Assembly: GCA_025200525.1 (NCBI GenBank)
Contig: CM045761.1
Coordinates: forward strand, 201,491,701 to 201,555,700
Direction of reading: 5' to 3'
Length of the DNA stretch: 64,000 nt
Source: Camellia lanceoleosa
Taxonomy: Eukaryota > Streptophyta > Magnoliopsida > Ericales > Theaceae
Under the pieces are notes generated by a model. The model was given only the letters and a program-made list of their open reading frames with translations, did not search any database and was not told the DNA's origin. The position numbers were made by a program, and so were the translations under genes. Each line of letters opens with the position of its first letter. Position 1 is the first letter of the stretch. Below, piece after piece: positions 18,509-30,300 of the stretch.

Positions 18509-20140
18509 TGGGGCTGCGACTCGCGATGGAGGGAGTAAGATTCTACCATGCACTTGTGGATGGGTGGATTAATTGCTCCTGCTTGTTTGCCTCTTTACTC
18601 TATTATTTTCCCTATGGTCTGTTTATAACTATATAGCCAATAGATGATGGTTACATATATCCTGTAGTAGGAATCTTATGCATATATAGGTAGTTTTGTT
18701 GCACAGTCAACTAGATGTGTGATTTTCCTTGTTATATGCCCAACTCCGAAAGGCTTGCCCTGTTTTGTTCTTCTATTGGCATGAGATTTAAGTACTGCAA
18801 CAGATTTATCTATATATTATGCTAGCCCTCTTTTGAAATGTGTTGCGTTATTGATTTTATTAATCCGATGATTTAATTTAGGGTTTGTTTGTTTGACCAT
18901 AATTGATCATCCAACTCCACTCTGAACATGCTCTACTTTGGATTAGTTCCCAATTGTGCCAAATCTGTAGACAGATAAATTTAAGGTCATTTGGGAGTTG
19001 ATTTGAACTAACCCAAGCTACACACAATTCACCAAATTCATACTAGAAGTTTGGTTAAGAATTTGAGACAAGTCTTGATTTAAAAAAATGGTGAAGGTGA
19101 AGGTCTGTTTGTTTTTTAATTAGAGATTGGGAGTAGACTATAATTGTTGTTGCAACCAATGAGACCCTTATTTGATATTCCTTTGCTTAATATAGGAAAT
19201 TGCTGCTAAAACTAAATGAGTTTCAAAGCGAATATTTAGCTGCTGGCAATTAATTAGGAGGATTGAATATGATTCACTCATTTTGATGCATGTATTTCTA
19301 TACCCATCTGTCCATTCATCAAAGGACAGAAAATATCCGAAAGTAGGCTTAAGAAGTAGTCTGGCATTAACATAGGCATTGGATTCACAAATTTATGGAC
19401 CAAATCCTTGTGTTTGTGCGTCGGATTAGTAAATTATCATGTATTAATCGCTCTTATTTTCATTTTAGTTGGAGACAAAAAAAGAAAAAGAAAAAAAGAA
19501 TTGAAGACTATCTACAGCTCATCAAACATATCTCAATGACAAAACCCATCTTGTTAAATTGTGTAAGTGATTAATATTAGTTGGACAAATATATATGTTT
19601 CATTTGACATGTACAACTATTATGTATTCCTCCCTAGGCAACTCTTATAACCTTCTAGATAAATTGTTTGTATCAAGTTAGCTCCATCAATCCTGTGACT
19701 ACCACTCCTCCGATGAATATATGTGTGGGTGGTTGAAACATACAAACTAATTAATGAGACTATTGCAATTTATATTCACACAAGGATATACTTTCAGGAG
19801 GAATTGTTAACTCAATGCCTTGATAAATTTTATTTTGTTTTGATCATCCTTTTAAATGATAAACCGGTGTGAAAGTTGGGGGTGATTGAAATATTTAATT
19901 CAATGATAATTTAGTGGTTTCCATCTCTACCCAATAGGCAACAACCATCTTAGTCTGTTTGGGATCGACTTTTTGACCTAGAATCATTGCTCTTCTAATT
20001 GTGAGTTGAATAGCATTGTTTAGGATTAATTCCAAATTCAAAACCAAATCCAAATATCAGCCTTTTATATGAAGTCGAATACAGTAGGGCCACGCAAAAG
20101 GATTTTTTTTTTTAAGTATTTGACACATAAGTGAGTTTTC

Positions 20141-20175
<35 letters not shown>

Positions 20176-20209
20176 CCCTTGTGTTTTCTGTTAAAAAAAA
20201 AACAAAAAA
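18509..20209. other. 3' flank of gene 2, no further gene seen
   Basis: AT-rich. The first few hundred bases probably include the 3' UTR. A T tract lies at 20145-20176. No coding, RNA or terminal-repeat feature could be supported. Confidence 0.55.
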
Positions 20210-20737
20210 GAAAAAGAAAAAAAGTTAGATTGTATTTCTTTTTCCGTTTATATTTCTCTAATCAAATCCTTCAACCAAACTTAGTGCATCCATGTTAGCG
20301 TCACCGAATGTAATTTTTAGTTAAATATAATTAACAAATTATAAAATTCTTGATCCATCAACCTCAACAAATTATTTTTAATCTAGTTTTCGATTAATTT
20401 TACTATAGTATCTCAACAATTCATTAGTTATTCAATTGTTTATCATTTTTTTTGATAGATTTGACATCACTTTTTTTAATTTTTCAAGTACTGTTTATTA
20501 AACAAAAAAATATTCAAAAATTATATAAATACAAAAAAATGAATAAAAATAAATACTTTAATAAAATAAAATTTTAAAATGAATTGAGGGATGGTCAATT
20601 AGAACTCTCAAAATATTTTTCTCCGTAACAACCCTTTGTTTGATACGACAATAAGCCCCTTTTTTTTTTTTGTCTTTTTTTAACACATGATAATTCGTTT
20701 GACATGGTGTTTGGGAAGTTCAAGTTTGGATTTTTTT
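20210..20737 (+). repeat. Duplicated upstream segment, copy B (left part)
   Basis: Aligns with 16495-16930. The copy is cut at about 20738 by the nested DNA elements and resumes after 24623. GTTTGGGAAGTTC at 20709-20721 is the inverse of GAACTTCCCAAAC at 24831-24843, which hints at yet another terminal-inverted element around the nest. Confidence 0.7.
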
Positions 20738-20998
20738 TTAAAACAAATTTCACTTTACCCCCTGTGGTTTGGGTCGAGTGCGATTATCTCCTAACAATCA
20801 TAAATCACCACATAACCTCCTTATGGTTGATGGATTAAAATGCACAGATAGCTTTTTTGTCTAAGATAATAGAATGTGAAAGTCACACGCCTCTATAGAG
20901 AGTGGGTCCATTTTTATGACGAAAATACCCTTTTTATCTCTTCAGATTTACAAAAGATGTTTCAACCTTCTTTTTCTTCACCACCTCTTCTTTCTCTC

Positions 20999-21038
<40 letters not shown>

Positions 21039-21409
21039 TTCCTCAAACCACTACCTATATCCATCACACCATTACTGCCAGGGACGGACGCAGGATTCTA
21101 ATGTCGACGGGGCGAGTGTATATGCAATTAAAAAATTTGTAACGAGTATATGATATACAATATCAATTTCTGCCCAAATATCACAAAAATATATAATTAG
21201 ATGTTTTCATTCATCGTATATAATTATAAAATATTATCAAAATACAATTTGATATGTTTTAGTAAATTTATATTAATTTGCAAAAAAGCAATTATTTACT
21301 ATACATATCTACTTAGGTATCTAAAGTTGCGCTCAATAGTTAACAATAGAAATGTAATACAAAAGTATAAATAGTTGACTGAGAATTACACAAATGGTTC
21401 CATTACCAG

Positions 21410-21948
21410 TGTGTGTCAATTTTCGACCACATTGCCAATCAAGCACTCAGTTGGAGAATACTGGCAGAATAGATTAAGCCCGAACGACTTGTCACAAAAA
21501 GAAGAGATTTCGGTGGTGGTTCGTCCACCCGGAGGCACTCCGACAATCAAGTCAGTTATCTCTCAAAGATAGGAAAAGTGCTTAACTCACTATTCAGAGC
21601 ATAAAAAGCATACCTTAGACCCATAAGAGTGCCTCTCTTTTATAGCCAACACAAATCTAGTCCCAATAGAAGCCTAGCTTTAATGGACTTAGGATTACTA
21701 CTAATCTTGGACTCCTAGTAGGATTGGGATAAACTCTCTAAGAGTCTTATCTTTACTCAAATTGAAGTCCTCTCTTATTTTAGGACTTTTGTCCCCTTAT
21801 CCGCTTATCCCGGATTCCGGTATCTTCGCAGATAACCTCGACCTAGTCGAGATCATCTTGGTGTCATGACCAAGACACGTGGCACCTCGGCTGGCACTTC
21901 AGTTACACCTTGGCCCCGTGTTGTCATTCAAAAAATTATGTCCCCACA
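21410..21948 (-). repeat. 3' LTR of mini-Gypsy
   Basis: Starts TGTGTGTCAA and ends GTCCCCACA on the plus strand. It matches 22450-22988 closely and has the family TATA (CTATAAAAGAGAGGC on the minus strand, near 21635). Confidence 0.9.
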
Positions 21949-21989
21949 ACTGCCCCCTAGATTCTATTACCTCGGCATCCTGAGGTGAT

Positions 21990-22260
21990 GAAACTTACAT
22001 CATTCCTTCCTTTAATCATGACCCCGGTTTAACTTCAGTTTGTAAATTTTTCTTAAAATTTCGACAAGTGTTAAACATGACCTCGGTTTAACTTCAACTT
22101 GTAAATTTTTCTTAAAATTTCAACAAATGTTAAACATATCATCGGTTTAACTTCAACTTGTAAATTTTTCTTAAAATTTCAGCAAGTGTTAAACATGACC
22201 TCGGTTTAATTTCAACTTATAAATTTTTCTTAAAATTTTAAGAAGTGTTAAACCAACCTT
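21990..22260 (-). repeat. Minisatellite of mini-Gypsy
   Basis: About four copies of a unit of roughly 59 bp with CGGTTTAACTTCAACTTG and AAATTTCAACAAGTGTTAAA. It is the same repeat as at 8335-8795 and 49190-49625, slightly diverged. Confidence 0.85.
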
Positions 22261-22289
22261 AGCATGTAAATTCTAACTCCCAAGCATCA

Positions 22290-22449
22290 TTCTCCATGCC
22301 CGACCTCCCGTAAAGGTCGGTGAGAATGCCCCTTTGCCTTGTCGTGCTGAGGGACTACAGGAACTGTATTCTGCCCCCCTTTCTGGGCATCTTTTTGTCC
22401 GTCGTTGGCCATCTATTCTCCTTTCTTTCCCACAGACGGCGCCAAATTG
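22290..22449 (-). pseudogene. gag remnant and PBS of mini-Gypsy
   Basis: The minus strand at 22431-22449 reads ATTTGGCGCCGTCTGTGGG, the cleanest PBS of this family in the window. The adjoining 22290-22430 is similar to the gag leader of element 2 (GTGCTGAGGG near 22346 against 60218) and is joined directly to the minisatellite by a large internal deletion. Confidence 0.7.
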
Positions 22450-22988
22450 TGTGTGTCAATTTCCGATCACATCGCCAATCAAGCACTCAACTGGAGAACA
22501 CTGGCAGAATAGATTAAGCCCAAACGACCTATTAACAAAAAGAAGAGTTTCTGGCAGTGGTTCGTCCACCCGGGGGCACTTCGACGATCAAGTCAGTTAT
22601 CTCTCAAAGATAGCAAAAGTGCTTAACTCACTATTCAGAGCATAAAAAACATACCTTAGACCCATGAGGGTGCCTTTCTTTTATAGCCAACACAAGCCTA
22701 GTCCCAGTAGAAGCCTTGCTTCAATAGACTTAGGATTACTGCTAATCTTGGACTCCTAGTAGGATTGGGATAAACTCTCTAAGAGTCTTATCTTTACCAA
22801 AACTGAAGTCCTCTCTTATTCTAAGACTCTTGTCCCTTATCCGCTTATCCCGGATTCCAGTATCTTCACAGATAACCTCAGCCTAGCCAAGATCATCTTG
22901 GTGTCATAACCAAGACACATGGCACCTCGGCTGGCGTTTCGGTGACACCTCGGCCACATGTTGTGATTCAAAAAATTATGTCCCCATA
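22450..22988 (-). repeat. 5' LTR of mini-Gypsy
   Basis: TGTGTGTCAA to GTCCCCATA on the plus strand. The terminal CA of the LTR is mutated (TG to TA on the minus strand). Followed directly by the target duplication ACCAG. Confidence 0.9.
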
Positions 22989-23040
22989 ACCAGCATTACA
23001 AAGTTCATAGTCCAATTTTTTTCCTCAAATAATAAACCCT

Positions 23041-23043
<3 letters not shown>

Positions 23044-23096
<53 letters not shown>

Positions 23097-23097
23097 G
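23044..23097 (+). repeat. (GT)n-(GA)n microsatellite
   Basis: Sixteen or so GT units followed by about ten GA units, in the right part of the hAT-like element. Confidence 0.9.
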
Positions 23098-24850
23098 TAT
23101 CGGAGTACTGCAAGAGGAATCACAATCTTGAACGCCGGAAGACTCACGACGCACAAGAGAGAGATTGTGTTTTGGGTCATTGGTTCTGATAATTTGGGTT
23201 CACTAGTTGTGAAATAAGAGAGAGAATAAAAGTTTCTTTGTTTTGAATATATAATGACTACTCTAGGTAGGCTAATACTGTCTACATATGATTGAGAGTA
23301 ATCATTTTTTTTAATTTTTTTATTTAGTTATAAGCAAACAACTAAAAAATTTGGGCCCTAATCAGACAAAAAGGACTTTAACATATTAACAAATAAATTC
23401 TCAATTATTTTAACATTATGAAATTTAAATAAAAAAGTAATCATACTTTAAAAAATATATATATATTATTATTAGTATTAGTATTTATCAAATAAATAAA
23501 TAAATTTTTAAATTTTAAAGTATAAAATTTAAGAGGTGGCGGTTCTTAAATTTTGTGCAAAAACTTTGGGATGGCGAACCTATATAATTTTAAAATATTT
23601 ATAATTTTATTACTATATTTATGAGGTTTTTTCAAAACTTTTTTTTTTTTTAGGGGAGGGTCGCCCCTGCTATCCCTTCCCTCGGTCCATTCCTGACCAC
23701 CGTAGCCCCTCCTCTCACACGCTATCCTTAAACCTCCTTTCACATCAAATTGATTCATCTCCAAAATTATATTTTACACACACACACATATATATATGTG
23801 TGTGTGTACAATGAAGATGAGATTGCATATGTATAAACCATCTTTCATCTTTTTTTTTTCTTGGATAGAGGCTTATAGATTGGATATTGATGGTATTGTT
23901 TATAACTTTCGAATTAAACTTTATATATATATACAACCCAATCAATTTTTTTTTTTAGTTTTATAACTTCTGAATCAAACTATATATATATACGTATATA
24001 TATTTTTTTAGTTGTATAACTTCTAAATCAAACTTTTTATATATATGCATATATATATATATATATACAACCCAATCAAACTTTTTCTTGATCCCATTTT
24101 GGTTCGAATCAGAGGCAAATACAACTAAAATGTGTTTGTATAATTTCTCAAGTAATAATTAGATTATCCTTTATATATATATATATATATATGTGCATAT
24201 TATTGGATATTCGATCATTAAATTTAATGGGACAATCCTAATTTTTTGAACCCTTCTTTAGCATTGATCCAAAAAGTAGAGAACCCAGAAAAAATTTGTG
24301 ATTATTATGGGTTTTAATAAAGGTGTTGAAGAAAATTAAGATGAATGTGAGATTGTATACGTATATATATGTATATGTATGTACACATATAAAGTTTGAA
24401 ATGGAGAGAGAGAGAAGAAGATGAAGATGGAGAGAGAAAGAACTGGGTTTTTCTTGAAATAATATATATATATGAAGGTATAATTGTCAATTTACAACTT
24501 CTGTTAACAGAAGTTAGTGTGCGTTTTAACCCATCAACCACAAGGGGTTATGTGGTGATTTCCAAGTATCAAGAGTGTAAACCACACTCGGCTCAAATCA
24601 TAAGAAAGTAAAGTGAAGTTTGTCATTTTTTTATTAAAATTTACAAAAAATATAAAATAAAATAAAATATTTTAAAATAGTCAATAAAATAAAATATCAT
24701 ATCAAATTCATATTTATACTTTTTTTTATAAACATCACATTTAATTATAATTTTTTTAAAAAAAAATTTCTAAATATAAATATTTTAATTAATTAAAATA
24801 ATTAAAACTTAAAATAATTCACTAAAATAATGAACTTCCCAAACGGCGTG

Positions 24851-25215
24851 TTGTAACCAAGGAAGGGAAGTAGACTTTTTTTTCTTTTTTGGTCAATTTT
24901 TTCTTCTTTTTTTGGGTCAGCTCTCACCTGTGTGATCATTTTGTTTTTGGAACTAGACTCAGCTATATGATATTGTCCCCACAAATCTGTACAGTTTAGG
25001 CAGCTTTTCTATGTAGACTGTATAGTATAGTATGTCTCCATATCTTACCTTTTCCTCGAGGCAGAGAGTGAAAGAGAAAGAAACGCGGAGAGAGAGAAGA
25101 ACAGAGATGGAAGGGGACAAAAGAAAGAGAAGATCAGAGATGGTCGACCAAGGTGTTTGGGTTGAGTAAATCTGAATCCTTTCATTCTCTCTATATCTAT
25201 AAGCTAGTGTAGGCA
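24851..25215 (+). promoter_or_regulatory. Orphan promoter copy without a gene
   Basis: Aligns with the gene 2 promoter 17100-17529, including GGGTCAGCTCTCA, CCCACAAATCTGT, GACTGTATAGTAT, GGGGACAAAAGAAAGAGAAG and ATGGTCGACCAAGGTGTTT. It has the GA-rich unit once, not twice. Similarity ends at GGTAAAA (about 25217-25225), the place where the left arm of IR2 begins in the gene 2 copy. Nothing like the inverted arm or the gene follows. Confidence 0.6.
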
Positions 25216-25225
25216 CGGTAAAAAT

Positions 25226-26469
25226 ATTGTTACATTAAAAATGTAATTAAATATAAGAAAAATATTTGATGACTTAAATTTGTATGGTCTGATTAATTTG
25301 AATATGTCAAAATGATATTATTTTACACTTAAAATGATGTCGTTTTGACACATTCACACCATTCGAGCCATGAAATTTCGAATCACCTAACATTGTTATA
25401 AATATAAAAATATTCAATTAAAATGGAATTTATTTAATTTGTAGCAAAAAAAAAATTTGAGGTAAAAATATAAATAGATGATCTGTATGATTTTGGATTT
25501 TCAAATAAATTTTATAATTAAATTTTTGAAAAGAGTTTGTTAAACTTAAAATTTTATTTGATTGTATATATTAAAAATAATTTTTATAAATTTAAAATCC
25601 AAAACTCACTTAGTTTTGGAGTTTTCAAAAACAATTTCTAAATTTTTAATTTGTATTTTATTATTTTTAGTGAACTTTTTTAATATTTTAATCAATATTT
25701 TTCACTTTTTAGATCCACTCAATCTAAATATTTTGCAAAATTACAAAATATAGAGAGATGTAACTTAATAAAAAAAATTAGATAAAAAATTATACATTTT
25801 TTCTCTATACTACAAACTTAACGATAAACATATAAAAACTGTCCAATTAAATTTAACAATAATTTTTGCTAGAAATTTTTATTTTTAACAATAAACAAGT
25901 TTCAATAATATCATTGTGATTGATATAGTATTTGAACTCAAATTCTCAATGCAAAAATAGTTGCGTTTTTGTTTGTCAAACAAAAATTTAAACGGTAGTG
26001 TCCATGATTAGTAGTAATGGAGGCAATGTGATGAAAATTGCTATAATTTATCAAGAAAATGTGAAAATAGTGATGACACAATTATTATCCTGGCCAAGAA
26101 AATGTGAAAATAGTAATGACACAAATACAAACAAAGATCATATCATCAAATATTTACTATTGTAATATTTTTATTTTTTTAACCCACCAGCAATTTGCAA
26201 CAGAAAATAAACACTTTATTACCCTGGCCAATAATAGTACCCAAATAAATTTCTATATTCCACATTTTTTTAGAGACTGAGCTTTAGTTGAAATAAATAA
26301 AAGAGATATCATGGCTATAGTTTTGCATCAATTTTAATATAATGGTTGAAATCTATCAATTTTTATGATTTGATGGTCAATTTACAGTGCATAAAATTAA
26401 ATAAATGAAAAATAAATAAATTGTATGCTACTTGGTAAATAAATCAATTGAAACATAGTTAGCAAATTC
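25226..26469. other. AT-rich spacer with one imperfect hairpin
   Basis: No gene supported. Around 25260-25390 an imperfect inverted repeat is seen (ATGTCAAAATGAT against ATGTCGTTTTGACA, and outer ATTTGTATGG against CCATGAAAT), possibly a degraded MITE. The rest is A/T low-complexity. Confidence 0.5.
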
Positions 26470-26485
26470 CTAGTTAGCAAATTCT

Positions 26486-27024
26486 TTGGAAAAAAAGTAC
26501 AAAACAGAAGATGCTGGTTCCAAGAAATTCATAGTTAGCAAATTCCTAGATTTTGTAATGACTGATTCTAAGACTGTGATCAGCCAAATTCAAGATCTCC
26601 AACTTATTCTGCATGACATTCATACAGAAGGTATATCTCTTAGTGAATCCTTTCAAGTTGCTGCCTTAATTGAGAAATTGCCACAAGGCTGGAAGGAATT
26701 CAAGAACTACCTCAAACACAAATGCAAAGAAATGACTTTAGAGGAATTGATTGTGCGTTTGAGGATTGAGGAGGACAACCGCAATTCTGAGAAACAGGCT
26801 ACTAAGCATCCAATGGAGTCTAAAGTAAATGTGGTGGACCATGCTCCAAAAGTAAAGAAACGGAAGTATTCTGGAGAAAGTTCTGCACAAGGCTCTAAAT
26901 GAGGGGAAACTAAGAAGTACAAGTTTAATGGCAAATGTCACATCTGTGACAAAGAGGGACATCGGGCCAAAGATTGTTGTAGCAAGCGCAAAGGCAAAAG
27001 AAGATTAAGCAAGAAGCCTGCTTA
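26486..27024 (+). pseudogene. gag: Copia gag with zinc knuckle
   Basis: Frame 26486-26902 has [40 protein letters not shown] and [20 protein letters not shown], typical of the plant Copia gag (UBN2-type) domain, whose first half is missing. After a stop at 26900-26902 the same frame continues to the CCHC knuckle CHICDKEGHRAKDCC at about 26937-26981, then a basic tail (SKRKGKRRLSKK). It would package element RNA if intact. Confidence 0.8.
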
Positions 27025-27310
27025 AGCTACTATAACCAAAGTGGACAAAATTTCTAATGGTGTAGATGACATAAATCTTTTTACAGTTATTTCCAAGGCA
27101 AACCTTGTTAGAAATCCTAAAGAATGGTGGGTGGACACTGGTGTTCTCGCCACATCTGTGCTGACAAAAAGTTGTTCACATCTTATTCTGTGGTGAACAA
27201 CGGCAAACAACTTTTTATGAATAACTCCTCAACTTCTAAAGTTAAAGGATAAGGAAAGATTATTCTGAAGATGACATCTAGAAAGGAACTCACTCTCAAC
27301 AATGTGCTGC
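27025..27310 (+). pseudogene. Copia protease fragment, cut by the solo LTR
   Basis: EWWVDTG at about 27122-27142 carries the protease catalytic Asp-Thr-Gly. A frame shift follows at once, then KIILKMTSRKELTLNNVL up to the break at 27310. The homologous reading resumes at 31134 with VLDICKNLVFGSLLSKNG. Confidence 0.7.
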
Positions 27311-30300
27311 TATAGACACCCCATTTTTGACTGCCCTCAAGACTTGGACGTCACCGCTTGGACACTCGGTGATCTTCCATGTTTGTGTTCGTCTTGAGTT
27401 CCCGGAGGTCTCGGCTACGCGCCTTGCCTCAGGATCTCTCGACTCATTGTTTATCATGCGGTTTGCACCAAACACTTGTGTTTTGCTTTGAAGGGGCAGA
27501 AAAGGGCTTGTGAGCCATCCCCACACTCCACCGGCCATGGCTTAAGGCCACCAGCTGTGTTTTGTTGCCACCGGCCAAATGTTTGGCCGACCGGCACTCT
27601 AGATGGCCGGCTAGCTATCTTTTTTTGGTCAATTGCAATTTTGGCTGGCCGACTACTGTGCATCTGCTTTTGCAGATATTTTGGTGCAGTTGGCATGCAC
27701 TTGGCTCCCCTCCATACACGTGTATGGAGGGATCTCCCTCTTTAGAAGCTTGTCTTGTAAGCTTACAAGACTAAAAGCTCTATAAAGAGGAGGCTTTTTC
27801 TCTTGGCAAAGAGGTTAGACAAGGTTAGACATTTTAGACAGCCATTTTTAGGGTTTGAGTTCTAGGGTTAGGGTTTGGTTCATATCCTATCTCTATATCT
27901 CTCTCTAGTGTGTGTTTTGTCTCATTTTTGCTCACAAGCACCCACCATCACACCATCTCTTGGAGCTGAGGCCCTTGAGGGTTGTTTTGGAGTTTTGGAG
28001 CTGGTTTCAACCTAAAGAAGCTGCTGGAGCTCCATTGTTGAAGAGGGTCTTCAAGGGTAAGAAGCTTGTCCCTTTATTCCCCATTTTTGCAAAGCTTTTC
28101 TACCTATCTTGCAATTTGGCTTTGCATATAACACATAAAAGCTCCGTTTTTAAGGCCTCTAAATAGTTTGTTAAGAGTGTTTTGTGGTTTGAGGCTGTTT
28201 AACCCCTCTTAAGCCTTGTTTGGCCTTTGTTTTGTGCTATTTTGTGTGAGCTCCGGGACTACAGTGTTTGGGCCTCCTCACCACTAAAATCTTGAGGGAT
28301 TTTAGAGGTGAGGATGGTGTCTTGAGGTCCCAAGAAGGAGAGGGCCACCCCCTCTCCTTGTTGTCCTTGAAAATGGCCATTTTTGCTTCCTAAGGGAGCA
28401 TCTAGTTTAAGTGTGTGTTGGTCATGCCTTAACTGATTTTCAGGCTTATAATGTCATAATATAGCATTGTTGTATGTTGGTTTAGGTACACCATGCTTGT
28501 TTAGCATACATGCCTTGTAATGCCATGTTTAGGCCTTAACATGCCTTAGGATTGTAAGCCCTTGTTCTAGCATGTTTTAAGCCTAGCTTTGTGAAGCTTT
28601 AGTGCATGTTTTTGTATGCTTTAGCTCTGTTTTAAATTGTTTGAGTCATACTTGCCATGCATTGCATAGCCCCTTTGCATTATTAACTCATAGGCTTTAA
28701 ATATGTGAAGTGTTGAGCATGCGTTGCTCAATTTATTTTGGTGGTTTGGAACCACTTAACATGCAATTTCAGTCCTTATATCATGCTTATATGCTTGCCT
28801 TTCAATGCTTCTTTGATGCTTTAGAAGTTTGTGCTGCATGCTCCATGTTAAGCATTTGTGAATGCCTCCATACTTAGACCATTTAGATACTATCTAGATG
28901 TGCCTTTGTCCCTGTTTTGGCATGATTTGGGACTGTTTTAATCCAACTTGGTCATTTGCTTCATGTGTCACATGATCTTGGTTTAAGCCCCTTGGCTTGT
29001 CTTGGGTTCTTGGCTTTGCTTGTCACATGCTATGCTTGTCTTGTTTGCTTGGTTTGGCACCTCTTGTAACATGACTTCAGAGCTTTTCCATGCATGCTAT
29101 ATGCCCATGTTTGCATTCTCTTAAGTGTACTTGAGAGTCCCTCTTTGTGCTTAAGTGGTGGCCCATGAACATGTGCATGTGTGTGTGTGTGTTAGTCCTT
29201 TACTTTGAGTACTTTGGCCACTGTTTTAGGTTTGCTTAAGAGTTTATTGCATGTACTCCTTGTATGTTGTAGCATATTGATGAGTTGCCGCATGATTGAA
29301 ATCGCATGATTAAATGAAGTTACATGTTGGCTTGCATGCTTGAATACCTATATTAGCCTTGCACACTTATTGGTTGCATTGTTTTATGCCTTGCATGTCT
29401 TGTATGCTCGTTTGCATTGCCATGTTGCATGCCTAGTTAACATGCTTAGGTTCCATTGCATTAGCATGCATACTTGACCTCTTGAAATGAGTATGATAGA
29501 GGTTGAACCCCTTTGCTTGTTTATTTGGTTTGCATTCATTTGAAATTGAAATTGCATGCTTGATTCTTCGGGCCATCATGCATGGAAATGCACGATTGGT
29601 GGTCCGAGAATTGAGGCCCATGTCCCTTTGAGTCATAAACATGATAAAGGGTATGATTGGTGCATACATTGCTTGAAGTGCATTGCTATGCCAAATATTG
29701 CCCTCTGCTACTGTCAAACCAGATTCTGCAGGAATTTTTGTCCGGTTGGCTAAATACAGTGCCGGCCGGCCATCTTCTTTTGGCCGGTGGATTAAATCTG
29801 TGGCCGGTGACCATTCTCTATGGCCGGTGGTGTTTTCCTCCAGCCGGTGGTGTTCCCTAGCATCCCGAGAGCAAACCCTGAGACTTTGGCAGTCCTCAGA
29901 GGAGCAGAACAGGGAAAACAGAGGCATCTTGAGCATAGTAGTGGATTTTCGGGTGGAATCGAGCACGCATGCATTGAGCCCTCTCCCCAAGGCTGCTATT
30001 TACTGATTTCTTAGATTAATTAATTTGCTTAATTAATTTAATTGTCTGTAATATTTAATTAGCTTGTCAGTTAGTTAAATTGTATTATTCTTTCGGTCCC
30101 TCCGAGCGAGAGTAAATTTGTAATAAGTGTGGGTGAGTGTGTGCATGTCTTCCAAACCCCACTTCTTTCTCCCTTTTACTTTCCTGCTTTGATGGTTAGT
30201 ATTAGGACATGTTTACTTTAGCATATCTTATGCTATGCATGCGTGCATCATTCATCAGTATTGCATGCACCGGGCTCGACGCATCATGCTAACTGCATAG

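Larger units (their letters stand above)
21410..22988 (-). mobile_element. Mini-Gypsy: 1.58-kb deletion derivative of the Gypsy family
   Basis: Two 539-bp LTRs (21410-21948 and 22450-22988) enclose only about 500 bp. The insertion is flanked by a perfect 5-bp target duplication, ACCAG (21405-21409 and 22989-22993). On the minus strand the order is LTR, PBS, a short gag remnant, about four copies of the family minisatellite, purine tract, LTR. No open frame of use remains. It would need enzymes from elements such as 1 or 2. Confidence 0.93.
21079..23695. mobile_element. hAT-like non-autonomous element inside the MULE
   Basis: Left end CAGGGACGGACGCAGG and right end, reverse complemented, CAGGAATGGACCGAGG. 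Further in, GGGGCGAGTG pairs with GGGGCGACCC. Ends of this form are common for plant hAT-type elements. The 8-bp flanks (ATTACTGC and ACCACCGT) do not match, so borders remain tentative. The interior is A/T-rich apart from the Gypsy insertion. Confidence 0.45.
20743..24623. mobile_element. Mutator-like (MULE-type) non-autonomous element, host of a nest
   Basis: Long terminal inverted repeats of about 120 bp. The left end has ACAAATTTCACTTTAC, AATCACCACATAACC, GGTTGATGGATTAAAA. The right end, reverse complemented, has ACAAACTTCACTTTAC, AATCACCACATAACC, GGTTGATGGGTTAAAA. Repeats this long without an internal transposase suggest a MULE derivative. The flanks are T/A runs, so the expected 9-bp target duplication cannot be read with confidence. 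Confidence 0.7.

Noticed and set aside
20743..24632. 9-bp target duplication for the MULE-like element
   Set aside because: Both flanks are T/A runs and do not match exactly, so a duplication cannot be claimed.
27454..27774. Overlapping ORFs of 70-90 codons at the start of the giant LTR
   Set aside because: Not conserved in the related LTR at 54792-58861 and fall on GGCCGG-type clusters.
29433..29990. 185-residue minus-strand ORF in the solo LTR
   Set aside because: The corresponding place in the other LTR copy (about 56003-56407) is open only in a different, shorter frame; no domain was recognised.
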